64,000 nucleotides of DNA from Desulfomonile tiedjei DSM 6799 (lineage in GTDB: Bacteria > Desulfobacterota > Desulfomonilia > Desulfomonilales > Desulfomonilaceae). This document shows, piece by piece, positions 42,259 to 51,509 of this stretch. The DNA lies in NCBI RefSeq assembly GCF_000266945.1, contig NC_018025.1, forward strand, positions 2,604,001 through 2,668,000, given 5' to 3'. Each line of letters starts with the position of its first letter. Within the stretch, counting starts at the first letter, position 1. Under the pieces are notes generated by a model. That model saw only the letters and a list, made by a program, of their open reading frames with translations. It was not told the origin of the DNA and did no database searches. The position numbers and the translations under genes are program-made.

Positions 42259-43554
42259 ATGGAAATACTCTCCGAGAAGCGGGGCCTTGAGGACATGCTT
42301 TCTTTCAGCCTGATGGAGGCTCTCATTGGGCGTAGATCGAGAAGATTTTTCAGAGGAGCGGAAATTCCCGATGGGGTATTTGCATACAAATCTCGTCATG
42401 AACCCTTTCCTCTCTCCGAATTGGAAAAGCTCCTTGTGTTGGCTGCATGCGGGGGCAATACCGGGTGGAACTACATGATTTACCGGGCGGAGCACTATGC
42501 GCCGTTTCTTTCCAATTATGCCGGAGCAGCGGGAGGCCGCACGTTTCCATCCTCGGCCGGATTTCACACCAGCACGACGTTCTTTACTGATGATGAAGGT
42601 GTTTATGTCCTGGATCTACGAGATGCCCCTGCATGTGCAGAACCTGACGAGAGCGGACAAGTCAGTCTGGTGACAGTCCTGGATTTTCTCAAACAACATA
42701 TCAGAAAGCTCCAGGATGGACGGCTCGGCATTCCCCCTGAGGTTCCTTATACCGAACCTCACAATACGTGGGTTGTCAATCGCCCGGGATCGTTTCTCGT
42801 AATACCGGTCGCGGATCTTGCGCAGCATGTTCTCCTCAATATCTGCTACATGCTGCAAAACGGTGTGGTCCTGACAGATGATATTAATAAACGCTCAATA
42901 CCCGGAATCGAGAAATTCGGCCATATGGTGGATGTAAACAATACTTGGCCGTTGACTTTTGTCGAACAATGGTCGTTGGGAGAAGTCTCTGTAGAAGTGT
43001 CATTGAGCTGCTACGCCGGGGCCTTGATGTTGCAGGCAATGGGGCTCGGCGGCTGGATGTTCAACGGCATCGATCCTTTCAGCGTGCTTGGTGCCAGCGG
43101 CGATCCTGCTGTCCCGGGGCTGCGATTCCGTTATGACGAGAACGAAAACTGGCCGTACCCGAATCCCACGGGTCTCGAAGGCGTGATGGAAGGATTCTGT
43201 CCACCGCATTATAGTTCCATGCGTGAAGCGGTGGAAGCAGTGTGCCGGCGAAAGTTCGGTCCCGGAGGCCCTTTCAACCCAGATACTCCGGGAATTTGGA
43301 AGGACAGCCGCAAAGTTCGTTCCGCGGCTCAAGTGCATAATGAAGAATTCAAAGAATGTGTTGCACTACAGGCTCAATACATATTCGACACATTCGGCAA
43401 ATTCCCCGGGACAGTGCCGTCCATGTTTCTGATCACCGTGCTTCAGGCACACCATCTCGATCTTGAATTTTACGATAAATTCTACAAATCCGGAGCATAC
43501 CTGAGAACCCACGCAGCCCACATGGAACAATGGCATTCGGAGCCTCAGGACTAA
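42259..43554 (+). CDS. Nitroreductase-fold-like protein
   Basis: A 431-residue protein; the ATG at 42259 has GGAGG 6 nt upstream. The opening FSLMEALIGRRSRRFFRGAE matches the FMN-binding RRSxRxF motif of nitroreductases, and LEKLLVLAACGGNTGW resembles the second conserved helix. At residues 250-290 a GLGGWMFNGIDPFSVLG motif lies where nitroreductases bind FMN. The chain is longer than the 200-residue family norm, with extra C-terminal helices. I infer a divergent flavoprotein; the substrate is unknown. It lies beside FmdE-family and flavin-reductase genes (opposite strand). Confidence 0.55.
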   Translation: MEILSEKRGLEDMLSFSLMEALIGRRSRRFFRGAEIPDGVFAYKSRHEPFPLSELEKLLVLAACGGNTGWNYMIYRAEHYAPFLSNYAGAAGGRTFPSSAGFHTSTTFFTDDEGVYVLDLRDAPACAEPDESGQVSLVTVLDFLKQHIRKLQDGRLGIPPEVPYTEPHNTWVVNRPGSFLVIPVADLAQHVLLNICYMLQNGVVLTDDINKRSIPGIEKFGHMVDVNNTWPLTFVEQWSLGEVSVEVSLSCYAGALMLQAMGLGGWMFNGIDPFSVLGASGDPAVPGLRFRYDENENWPYPNPTGLEGVMEGFCPPHYSSMREAVEAVCRRKFGPGGPFNPDTPGIWKDSRKVRSAAQVHNEEFKECVALQAQYIFDTFGKFPGTVPSMFLITVLQAHHLDLEFYDKFYKSGAYLRTHAAHMEQWHSEPQD

Positions 43555-43573
43555 TTAGCCGGCGATTCTGCTA

Positions 43574-44176
43574 TCACATGGCTCCTGAACAGGTCTTACA
43601 CACAAGAACCCCGTCCTTCTGCTCCAGCCTTGATTGCATGGTCGGTTCCTGGCATTGGGCGCAGGATACGGACGGCTCGATAGTCGCTTTTGGAGGCAGT
43701 TCAACGGTGACGGATTCGATAGTGAACAGTTCCATCGGATCTCTTTCCAGAATGGCGAGGCTCCTTTGCTCGTGCAGGCTTCGAAACTCGGAGCGTTCCT
43801 GTTCGGTTGCCGTGTCCGTCCTTATTTTCTGAATAAGCTCCATGTGTCTTTCATTCGGCTGAAATGCGCCTGCACGAAGCGCCACTCTCACGCCATTTCC
43901 CGAGAGACGGCTGACGAGAGAAAACACGTTCTTGCCGTAATCCTTATAGATGAAGTTTCCCTTGCCAAAGGTGCACCCCGTGATGACCTGAACCGCATCG
44001 GCACTGCAGGCGTTGGTCTCGACGATTGCTACCAGTTCCTCATCCTCAGAGCGATTTTGTTTGAGCCATTCCATTCCGGCTGTAGCCGCTTTGAAACCGA
44101 TAGCCAAACCTGGGCATACATGACCGTGAAAATCAACTGCTTTTTTCCAGGCATCGCTTGACTGAGCTTTATTCAT
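43574..44176 (-). CDS. FmdE-family (formylmethanofuran dehydrogenase subunit E-like) protein
   Basis: A 200-residue protein; the ATG at 44176 has AAGGAGG 8-9 nt upstream. It opens with AVDFHGHVCPGLAIGFKAAT (H17, H19, C21), then VETNACSADAVQVITGCTFG (C57, C68) and GKGNFIYKDYGK. The C-terminus carries a CxxC...CxxC zinc ribbon (SCAQC and CKTC). This is the FmdE family, whose members bind metals and often accompany molybdenum or tungsten enzymes. The enzyme partner here is unknown. It is in one strand block with the flavin reductase upstream. Confidence 0.88.
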   Translation of the reverse strand: MNKAQSSDAWKKAVDFHGHVCPGLAIGFKAATAGMEWLKQNRSEDEELVAIVETNACSADAVQVITGCTFGKGNFIYKDYGKNVFSLVSRLSGNGVRVALRAGAFQPNERHMELIQKIRTDTATEQERSEFRSLHEQRSLAILERDPMELFTIESVTVELPPKATIEPSVSCAQCQEPTMQSRLEQKDGVLVCKTCSGAM

Positions 44177-44240
44177 GAGAATTGACCTCCTTTTGTGCAA
44201 TCAGGTTAATTGTAATACTCTCCATCGGTAAATCCAGTAT

Positions 44241-44849
44241 TCAGCAATCGTATTTCTTGGCCAGCGGGTCGTTGCCATCCTCAAACATGGCAGAAAACGG
44301 CTCGAAATGGTTTATCTCATGCACAGTACAAAAATTCATGCCTTTTCGCAAACTCGTCATCATGAGAGGCTGTGCTTTGGATAAATCGAGAGTCCCGTCA
44401 GGTGTGAGAACATCGTCACAAATCTCCAACCTGACCACTTGTCCCACTATGAGAACATAATGCGTTTCTTCATACAGTGTGACAAGCTTACATTCCATCC
44501 AGGCATAGCAACCCGCGATACCGGGAGCCTTAATCAGCTCCGATTTTTTCTCGTCCAATCCTGAAAAAGCGAACTCGTCGGCTTCCGGCGGTATGGGCTT
44601 TGCCGTGGGAATCACCTTATTCGCAAGCTGAATGCCCGGCAAGTTGATAACAAATTCTCCGGTATCTCGAATGTTCCGGAGGGTGTCGCGTTTATGGGCG
44701 GATGCGGCGCAAATGAGGTCGAGTGGGCGCAAGATCGGCATTATGCAAGACCATGGCGCAATATTCCTGATCCCGTCGACGCTCACCGTCGAGATGAACG
44801 TGATGGGAAGGGACATAACTCCCTCTCTGAGAAAGGGTTTCAGAATCAT
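44241..44849 (-). CDS. Flavin reductase-like, FMN-binding split-barrel protein
   Basis: A 202-residue protein of the flavoredoxin/flavin-reductase domain family. The motif FISTVSVDGIRNIAPWSCIM is followed by LDLICAASAHKRDTLRNIRD, TGEFVINLP, and later GCYAWMECKLVTLYEETHYV with IVGQVVRLEI. Such proteins bind FMN and transfer electrons, as flavoredoxins of sulfate reducers do. It reads toward the FmdE-like gene, separated by 65 bp. Confidence 0.87.
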   Translation of the reverse strand: MILKPFLREGVMSLPITFISTVSVDGIRNIAPWSCIMPILRPLDLICAASAHKRDTLRNIRDTGEFVINLPGIQLANKVIPTAKPIPPEADEFAFSGLDEKKSELIKAPGIAGCYAWMECKLVTLYEETHYVLIVGQVVRLEICDDVLTPDGTLDLSKAQPLMMTSLRKGMNFCTVHEINHFEPFSAMFEDGNDPLAKKYDC

Positions 44850-44951
44850 TGGTTTCTCCTCTGCAACTCATATGAACAGACGGCTATTCTTCGTCTCCGG
44901 AAATCGCCTTATGATTCGACGCGAGTCCCCATCGGACGACATCATGAATGC

Positions 44952-44986
44952 TTGACATCGTGGCACAGTTATTGATAATGATAGCA
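44952..44986 (+). promoter_or_regulatory. Promoter and Fur-box-like site of the iron importer
   Basis: TTGACA at 44952-44957 with GATAAT at 44974-44979 (16 bp) or TAATGA two bases later. The same bases form ATTGATAATGATAGCA (44971-44986), which resembles the Fur box GATAATGATAATC. It is placed to repress the importer at 45131 under iron sufficiency, and possibly the divergent flavin reductase. Confidence 0.6.
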
Positions 44987-45130
44987 CAGAAAGGGCTGCG
45001 GTTGTCAAGACGTGCTACTGATCGGCCTCTTCGGATGAATGCATGTGTGCACCGCTGACAGCACATTCCAAGCGGTTCCAGGATATATGCCCGATCTTCC
45101 CATGTCGCAGAACGGATAGGTACAGTCTGC

Positions 45131-46225
45131 ATGGAGCGCTCCTCTGTCATTCAAGCATATACGGATTTGATCAGAAGGAAGATGCTGCTTTTCGTAATCT
45201 TCTCTTGCGCGGTTGTTGGGCTCGGGTGTTATGCACTGGCTCGAGGTTCGTTCGATATCTCTCCTTTGAGGGTGATTGCGACAGTATTCGGTCAAGGCGA
45301 GGGATCGACCGGAGTCGTTATCTGGAACATCAGAATGCCGCGCATTATTGCTGCAATAGTTGCCGGATGGTGCCTGGGGTTGTCCGGTGCGGTCATGCAG
45401 TGTCTACTGAAGAATCCGCTCGCGTCCCCATTCACTCTCGGAATTAGCCAGGGGGCAGCTTTTGGAGCTGCTTTTGCCATTGTAGTTCTGGGAGCGGGAG
45501 GCGCTGAGGTGGCCGTCGGCCATTCCAGCACTGTCCAAACTACCAGTGCCGCGGGACCTATGACGATAAAGAATATCTACTCGGTGACCTTTTGTGCTTT
45601 CATCGGGGCTCTCATCGGAACTCTCGTCATCTTGGCGCTGGCACGGTTGAAGAAGATGGCTGCAGAATCCATTATTCTGGCGGGGGTTGCCCTTTCATCC
45701 TTGTTCGTGTCGGGAACCATCCTCGTTCAGTATTTTGCAACAGAAGTCGAAATAGCGTCGGTCGTCTTTTGGACTTTCGGAGATGTAAGTCGATCGAACT
45801 GGCGTGAAATAGGTTTCATGACAGCTTCTGCAGTTGTGGTCACGTTCTATTTCGGTCTGAGATTTTGGGACCTGAATGCTCTCTCGGCCGGGGAAGACGT
45901 TGCACGCAGCTTGGGTGTGAATGTTGATAGGTTTCGTCTTATCGGCATGTTTCTTACGGCTCTCATAGCCTCACTGGTGACTGCTTTTCTGGGTGTCATT
46001 GCATTTCTGGGACTGTTAGCGCCTCATATCGGCAGACGTCTCGTTGGCGGAGATCATAGATATCTTATTCCTCATAGCTGCATAATCGGATCGCTCCTGC
46101 TTCTGCTCGCCGATACGATAAGTCGCATTCTGGTAGGCTCCGGCACGTTGCCAGTCGGGGTCCTCACGTCCTTTATGGGAGCGCCATTATTTCTCTATCT
46201 TCTGATGAGGGGGTATTCCCGGTGA
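45131..46225 (+). CDS. FecCD/BtuC-family ABC importer permease
   Basis: A 364-residue, highly hydrophobic protein with about ten membrane segments. Family marks are WNIRMPRIIAAIVAGWCLGL, SGAVMQCLLKNPLASPFTLG and FLGLLAPHIGRRLVGGDHR (the cytoplasmic EAA-like loop). It imports iron chelates, hemin or corrinoids; the Fur-box-like site upstream favours iron. It forms an operon with the ATPase and binding protein, the ATPase start overlapping by 4 bases. Confidence 0.92.
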   Translation: MERSSVIQAYTDLIRRKMLLFVIFSCAVVGLGCYALARGSFDISPLRVIATVFGQGEGSTGVVIWNIRMPRIIAAIVAGWCLGLSGAVMQCLLKNPLASPFTLGISQGAAFGAAFAIVVLGAGGAEVAVGHSSTVQTTSAAGPMTIKNIYSVTFCAFIGALIGTLVILALARLKKMAAESIILAGVALSSLFVSGTILVQYFATEVEIASVVFWTFGDVSRSNWREIGFMTASAVVVTFYFGLRFWDLNALSAGEDVARSLGVNVDRFRLIGMFLTALIASLVTAFLGVIAFLGLLAPHIGRRLVGGDHRYLIPHSCIIGSLLLLLADTISRILVGSGTLPVGVLTSFMGAPLFLYLLMRGYSR

Positions 46226-47010
46226 TTCTGTCGGTTAACGATGTAAGCTTTCGATATAACAGTCATCCCGTGCTTCAGGATGTCAGGTTCGAGTTGTCCG
46301 AAGGTCAAATACTTGGTGTATTGGGTGTCAACGGTGCAGGTAAATCCACCTTGCTAAAATGCATAAACAAAGTGTTGCGGCCGCAATGCGGCTCGGTACT
46401 CTTGGAAGGCAAGGATTTGTCTGCTCTTACGGGTGAAGCGGTTGCACGGCGGATCGGATACGTGCCTCAACGCTTCAGTGAAGACCGGATCACGGTCTTT
46501 GACATGGTCCTCCTTGGCCGCAAGCCTCATATCAAGTGGGCTGCAACTGAAAGAGACATGCAGGTCGTGGAAAGAGTGCTCACGTTGATGAAGCTCGGGG
46601 AACATGCATTGCGGCCCGTTTCCACACTCAGCGGGGGCGAAGCGCAGAAAGTTGTCATCGCCAGAGCGCTCGCACAGGAACCGAAGGTGCTTCTCTTGGA
46701 CGAACCTACGAGCAGCCTGGATCTCAAGAATCAACTGGACGTCATGAATCTGATCGCCGATGTAGTGAGGACCGAAGGGATTTCCGTTGTTATGGCGATT
46801 CACGATCTCAATCTCACTCTGAGATTTGCAGACCTGTTTCTCATCTTGAAGAAGGGATCGGTGCACGCAATGGGAACCACGGATTCCATGACACCGGAAG
46901 TGATAGAGGAAGTGTACGGCGTGCATAGCATCTTGAGAATGGTCGAGGGGTATCCGGTTGTCATTCCGGTCCACTGCTGCAGAGGCGGGGCCGAAGGAGC
47001 GTGTTCATGA
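46222..47010 (+). CDS. FecE/BtuD-family ABC importer ATPase
   Basis: A 262-residue ATPase with a GTG start. Walker A is GVNGAGKST (35-43), the signature LSGGEAQKVVIARAL (about 135) and Walker B VLLLDEPTSSLD. H and Q loops are intact. The permease overlaps it by 4 bases and its own stop overlaps the binding-protein start by 4 bases. The C-terminal tail (VHCCRGGAEGACS) has several cysteines beyond the usual end of the family. Confidence 0.93.
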   Translation: MILSVNDVSFRYNSHPVLQDVRFELSEGQILGVLGVNGAGKSTLLKCINKVLRPQCGSVLLEGKDLSALTGEAVARRIGYVPQRFSEDRITVFDMVLLGRKPHIKWAATERDMQVVERVLTLMKLGEHALRPVSTLSGGEAQKVVIARALAQEPKVLLLDEPTSSLDLKNQLDVMNLIADVVRTEGISVVMAIHDLNLTLRFADLFLILKKGSVHAMGTTDSMTPEVIEEVYGVHSILRMVEGYPVVIPVHCCRGGAEGACS

Positions 47011-48092
47011 AGAGACTTTCTTTCGTGCTGTTTGGTGCTTTTCTCGGGTTGCTTCTCGTTCAAGGAGCAGTTTATGCGGAAAGAGTTACCGTATGCGACA
47101 TGGGAAAACGGACTGTTGAAATATCGTCAAGCGCGCAGAGGATTATCTGTCTGAGTCCTGGAACCCTGAGACAGATTGTGTATCTCGGTGCATCCGATCG
47201 AGTGGTTGGAGTCGAAGAATTCGAGAAGACGCGTCCCTCCGGCAGACCATACATTCTAGCACATCCCGAGCTGACGAAGTTGCCGACTATCGGTCCCGGC
47301 GGTCCTGGGAGTATCAACAAGGAACCGGACCTGGAAGCGGTCCTCTCCGTTCGTCCGGATGTGATCTTTATTTCCTATATGGAGCCGTCCAATGCGGATG
47401 CACTGCAAAAGAAGCTGGGCATTCCGGTAGTTATTCTCTCCCACGGCAGGTTCGCCTCCTTCGACGCACTCATGTACGATTCGCTGAGGGTTGCGGGAAA
47501 AGTCCTTAACGCGGAACAGCAAGCAGAAAAGGTGATCTCGTACATTGAAAACGCAAGGAAGGATCTTCAATCCCGCACCGAAGGAATTGCCGAAAATCAG
47601 AAACCCACGGTTTACATAGGAGCCCTTGGATACAAAGGGATTCAGGGGATTGAGAGCACAGACCCAAGCTACACCCCTTTGGACTGGGTCCGAGCAAAAA
47701 ACCTTGCCAAAACGGTTTCACAAAAGGACCATTTGTTTACGGATAAGGAGAAACTTCTCTCGTGGAATCCAGATATCATTTTCATCGATGCTGGTGGCCT
47801 GTCACTGGTGAAACAGGATTTTCAGAAAAAACCGGAATTTTATAAAGAGCTGAGAGCATTTCGCGAAAACAAGGTGTTCGTGGTCTATCCGTTCAACTAT
47901 TATGTTACGAACATCAGCACAGCCGTTGCCGATGCGTACGCCATAGGAAAGATTTTGTACCCCGACCGTTTTGCAGATGTTGATATTCAAGCGAAATCCG
48001 ATGAGATTTACGGATTTCTGTACGGGAAGCCCCTTTACAAAGCCATGGAAGAATCCTACGGACCTCTTGGAAGCTTACTGCAATTGAACTAG
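47007..48092 (+). CDS. Periplasmic iron/B12-type binding protein
   Basis: A 361-residue exported protein with a signal peptide (FVLFGAFLGLLLVQGAVYAE). It has the two-lobe TroA/BtuF-like fold: RIICLSPGTLRQIVYLGASD, PDLEAVLSVRPDVIFISYME and, near the middle, VYIGALGYKGIQGIEST. The late motif LLSWNPDIIFIDAGGLSL is typical of the Fe3+-chelate group (PeriBP_2). It completes the importer operon. It delivers the ligand to the permease; the ligand itself is not identifiable. Confidence 0.9.
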   Translation: MKRLSFVLFGAFLGLLLVQGAVYAERVTVCDMGKRTVEISSSAQRIICLSPGTLRQIVYLGASDRVVGVEEFEKTRPSGRPYILAHPELTKLPTIGPGGPGSINKEPDLEAVLSVRPDVIFISYMEPSNADALQKKLGIPVVILSHGRFASFDALMYDSLRVAGKVLNAEQQAEKVISYIENARKDLQSRTEGIAENQKPTVYIGALGYKGIQGIESTDPSYTPLDWVRAKNLAKTVSQKDHLFTDKEKLLSWNPDIIFIDAGGLSLVKQDFQKKPEFYKELRAFRENKVFVVYPFNYYVTNISTAVADAYAIGKILYPDRFADVDIQAKSDEIYGFLYGKPLYKAMEESYGPLGSLLQLN

Positions 48093-48388
48093 AATTCATC
48101 ATCAGCGGAAACAGCGGAGTGAAACACGCGGAACGAGAGAATTAATGCTCCATGGGAACTTTTTCACATTTGCGAGCGTCAATAACGTTGAACTGAGTTG
48201 AAAGTCATCTGTTTCCGGTGCCAATATCATGCGGACAAAACATTATTGACCTTAATTGATATGTAACCAGCAACAAGAAATTATGGTAACGCTGCACATT
48301 TGAAACCTTTACGGCGATCAGGCATCAATTTAGTAAAGTAAGGTAAGTTCATCATCCCAACGGAATCTGCAGGAAGGGGGGAGCTGGA
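48093..48388. other. Intergenic, no gene seen
   Basis: A 296-bp gap after the importer operon. No clear hairpin with a U-tract. An AGGAAGGGGGG ribosome-binding stretch lies before the ATG at 48389. Confidence 0.4.
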
Positions 48389-48961
48389 ATGCCGGAACTC
48401 AGCGAAAATCAATACGGACAATCTCAAGAGAAAGTCTTTGGAGAAGTCGGGCGAAACTGGATATGGCTTCTGGCGCTTGGAATACTGTTCGTTATCCTTG
48501 GGTTCATCGGACTGGGAATGACTTTTGCCGTTACTCTGGCGAGTGTTCTCTTTTTTGGTGTTCTCCTGCTGATTGGCTCTGGCGCACAGTTCGTAGAGGC
48601 AGTCAAATGTAAGGGGTGGAAAAGCCTGTTGTTGCATGTGCTCATTGCATTCCTCTATCTGATCGCAGGGATCGGCGCGATTGTGGCTCCGTTGGGAGCC
48701 TCAGTAATGCTCACCCTCATGATTGCAGGGGCGCTGATCTTTATAGGATTGTCTCGTGCAATCATGGCATTTCAAATGCGAAAATTCGGCTCCTGGCTAT
48801 GGCTGCTTCTCGGGGGAATCATCTCTGTGGTCCTTGGAGGGCTCATACTGGCCAATTGGCCGGTGTCCGGATTATGGATAATCGGACTTTTTGTTTCAAT
48901 AGAGTTGATTGTGAACGGTTGGTCGTACATCTTTGTTGCTCTCGCAGCCAGGAATGCATAG
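48389..48961 (+). CDS. HdeD-family (DUF308) membrane protein
   Basis: A 190-residue protein with six predicted membrane helices in three hairpins, for example WIWLLALGILFVILGFIGLG and SWLWLLLGGIISVVLGGLIL. The repeated GIxxxxxGxxxL helical pattern and the N-terminal RNWIWLLALGIL are typical of HdeD/DUF308. HdeD is linked to acid stress in Escherichia coli, but the function here is not known. A strong GGGGGGAG ribosome-binding site. Confidence 0.85.
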   Translation: MPELSENQYGQSQEKVFGEVGRNWIWLLALGILFVILGFIGLGMTFAVTLASVLFFGVLLLIGSGAQFVEAVKCKGWKSLLLHVLIAFLYLIAGIGAIVAPLGASVMLTLMIAGALIFIGLSRAIMAFQMRKFGSWLWLLLGGIISVVLGGLILANWPVSGLWIIGLFVSIELIVNGWSYIFVALAARNA

Positions 48962-49335
48962 GGAATGCTCCTCTAACGAGTTTGCAGATAGGGCATGAAT
49001 AAACGTCTTCCTTCGTCAGGCGATTCACTCGCACGAAGAGCTGTGCGCCTGCAACTGCGTGATCCTTTTTTCATACGCTTCATTTGAATCTACAAATAGC
49101 AGAATCGTAACCAAATCCTTATAATGTTTAGTATAATGCCACTTGACGGTCGGTCGCTAAGGGGTGAATGAAATCTTAGAACCATATCGATCTCGAATAT
49201 CGGCTTCACCTATCACAGATACGTCAATAATCGCCTGATCTCTCGGCCCGAATAAGCCATGGAGTGCACGAGAATCGAACACATTTTTCGGTGTAGTGCG
49301 GGCATGGAGTCCGTTCATGCGTATGGAGAGAATGA
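48962..49335. promoter_or_regulatory. Intergenic upstream of btaA
   Basis: Two -10-like TATAAT boxes occur at 49120-49125 and 49132-49137, about 200 bp before the start, with no convincing -35. No gene is seen. Confidence 0.35.
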
Positions 49336-50532
49336 ATGCAGGTTAATGCTCTTTCGGAGAAGCTGTTCGGGCTCATTCACGGGAACAGCCTAGTGTACAA
49401 TACGTGCTGGGAAGATCCGCGAATAGATCGTATGGCGTTGGATTTGACTCCACAGGATCGGGTTATGGTCATTACATCCGCAGGCTGTAATGCTCTCGAT
49501 TATGCGCTGAAGAATCCGGATCGTATCTATGCTGTGGACATGAACCCCAGACAAAATTTCTTGCTGCAGTTCAAGATCGCAGGGATTCGATCCCTGGACT
49601 TTGAAAACTTTTTCTCGCTTTTTGGCAACGGGTACTCGCCTCAATCGACCGAAATGTATCGCGATGCTATGCGCAGACATCTCTCTCCGGATGCCCGGAG
49701 ATTCTGGGACAGAAAGATTTCGTACTTTTCGGGGAAGAGTTGGAGATCGTCTTTTTATTTTCGCGGTTCTGCCGGATTAGTCGCAAAAACGGCGAATTAT
49801 TACATCGATTATGTCGCAAAGGCCCGCAATCATATCGAAGATATTTTGGAGGCACCTTCTTTAGAGGTACAGCAGCGGATCTATGAAGACCATCTTAAAA
49901 GGAAGTTCTTCTCTCCTTTCGTCCGTCAACTAGTCAAAACCAATCTAGTGTTGTATCCCGTGGGTGTTCCCGCTGCACAAAAAGATCTTTTGAACAGGAC
50001 ATACTCCGGAGGAGTGGAAAAACTGCTCACCGATTGCCTGGATTACGTGTTTTCAAGGCTTCCGCTTTCCGACAATTACTTTTGGCAGGTCTATCTGAAC
50101 GGGAAATATTCGAAATCTTGCTGTCCGGAGTACCTGAGACCTGAGAACTTCAATCGTCTCAAAGAAGGACTTGTTGACAAGATTGAGTGGTTTAACGGGT
50201 CGGTATCCGATTTCCTCTCCCAACATGACGGCTCCATTTCGCGTTTCGTTCTTCTGGATCATATGGATTGGCTGGCGGCAAATTATCGCGAAGAGCTGTA
50301 CAGAGAGTGGCAATGGTTAGTGCGGCGTGCGAGCTCGCCTGCTCGCGTTATCTGGAGAAGTGCTGCGACCGGAATCAACTTCGTCAATCCTCTCGAAGTT
50401 CAAATACGTGGCAAAAGTGTGCTTCTGAAAGAACTCCTCTCGTACCAGACCGAACGAGCCGCAACCCTTCATCAGCAGGACCGGGTCCACATGTACAGCA
50501 GTTTCTTTATTGCAGATTTGCCGGAAATGTGA
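49336..50532 (+). CDS. btaA: BtaA-like S-adenosylmethionine:diacylglycerol 3-amino-3-carboxypropyltransferase
   Basis: A 398-residue protein of the DUF3419/BtaA family. Motifs visible: LVYNTCWEDPRIDRMALDL, ITSAGCNALDYAL and YAVDMNPRQNFLLQFKIAGI (a SAM-binding fold), then SGKSWRSSFYFRGSAGLVAK. It transfers the aminocarboxypropyl group of SAM to diacylglycerol, the first step of the betaine lipid DGTS. The next gene encodes a methyltransferase of BtaB type 47 bp downstream. The full family length is present, so function is likely. The start at 49336 is the first ATG and has AGAGAA upstream. Confidence 0.88.
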   Translation: MQVNALSEKLFGLIHGNSLVYNTCWEDPRIDRMALDLTPQDRVMVITSAGCNALDYALKNPDRIYAVDMNPRQNFLLQFKIAGIRSLDFENFFSLFGNGYSPQSTEMYRDAMRRHLSPDARRFWDRKISYFSGKSWRSSFYFRGSAGLVAKTANYYIDYVAKARNHIEDILEAPSLEVQQRIYEDHLKRKFFSPFVRQLVKTNLVLYPVGVPAAQKDLLNRTYSGGVEKLLTDCLDYVFSRLPLSDNYFWQVYLNGKYSKSCCPEYLRPENFNRLKEGLVDKIEWFNGSVSDFLSQHDGSISRFVLLDHMDWLAANYREELYREWQWLVRRASSPARVIWRSAATGINFVNPLEVQIRGKSVLLKELLSYQTERAATLHQQDRVHMYSSFFIADLPEM

Positions 50533-50579
50533 AGGCGGCTCAAACGGCCCTCGAGAAATCGGATCTGTGGAGAAGATGA

Positions 50580-51347
50580 ATGGGCGCAGAAAACGGAATT
50601 ACAAGAATGAAGAACATGTTGCAGGATTTGGAGACGCTCTATCATCTCGTATTTAAACGTATGTATGGAAAGACCCTTCAGGAGCGGCTTAACAGTTTCT
50701 ATAGAGGGCAGGAGTCTCACTATGACAGTTTTCGCGAACGCCTCCTTTCGGGTAGGGCGGATCTCTTCAATCTTGTTACCTTGAAACCGGGAAGCATCTG
50801 GGTGGACATGGGCGGAGGAACTGGGGCAAGCTTCGAAGCCTTGGGCACGAAGATGACCATGCTGAAGAAGGCATACGTCGTGGATTTGTGCGAACCTCTT
50901 CTTGAAATGGCACAACAGAGAAAAAAGCGTAACGGATGGGATAATATGGAGATAATCCATGCAGATGCTTTGAGCTTTATACTGCCCGGAAATGAACAAG
51001 CGGATGTGCTCTCGTTTACGTATTCTCTTACCATGATCCCGGAATGGTATGCGGCAATCGATAGAGCAGCAGCTATGCTGAAACCGGGTGGATGTTGCGC
51101 TGCTTGCGACTTCTTCATCGGAAACCCGTTCCGTATTACTGAAAAGCAGAACCCTCACAATTGGACAACGCGCTTATTCTGGCGGGTTTGGTTTGAAACG
51201 GACGGCGTATTCCCCAGTACCGACCATGTCCCTTACCTGAGCCGCCGGTTCGAAGTGCAATACTACCGCCAGGATCGGGCCAAACTGCCATATCTTCCTC
51301 TTGCCTCCGCTCCTTACTACCTGTTCGTCGGGATAAAACCCGAATAG
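50580..51347 (+). CDS. btaB: BtaB-like SAM-dependent methyltransferase
   Basis: A 255-residue class I methyltransferase. Motif I: IWVDMGGGTGASFEALGTKM, then YVVDLCEPLLEMAQQRKKRN and FTYSLTMIPEWYAAIDRAAA. In the BtaA-BtaB pathway it N-trimethylates diacylglyceryl-homoserine to DGTS. It is 47 bp after btaA on the same strand. The start has an alternative out-of-frame ATG at 50576. No third gene of the pathway is needed. Confidence 0.85.
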   Translation: MGAENGITRMKNMLQDLETLYHLVFKRMYGKTLQERLNSFYRGQESHYDSFRERLLSGRADLFNLVTLKPGSIWVDMGGGTGASFEALGTKMTMLKKAYVVDLCEPLLEMAQQRKKRNGWDNMEIIHADALSFILPGNEQADVLSFTYSLTMIPEWYAAIDRAAAMLKPGGCCAACDFFIGNPFRITEKQNPHNWTTRLFWRVWFETDGVFPSTDHVPYLSRRFEVQYYRQDRAKLPYLPLASAPYYLFVGIKPE

Positions 51348-51509
51348 ATTTTCCTCGGATCCGCTTTGCACGAGCCTAAACTGCCAAAGGGCGGCAGGAT
51401 TTCAGAACCATTGCAGAAATGGCTTTTGGGCTCTCGTCTTGACTCGGCCTGCACGCACATCTATCCTGAAACATAGGAGCAGAACCGAAAGAGAGGAGGG
51501 GGATTTTTC

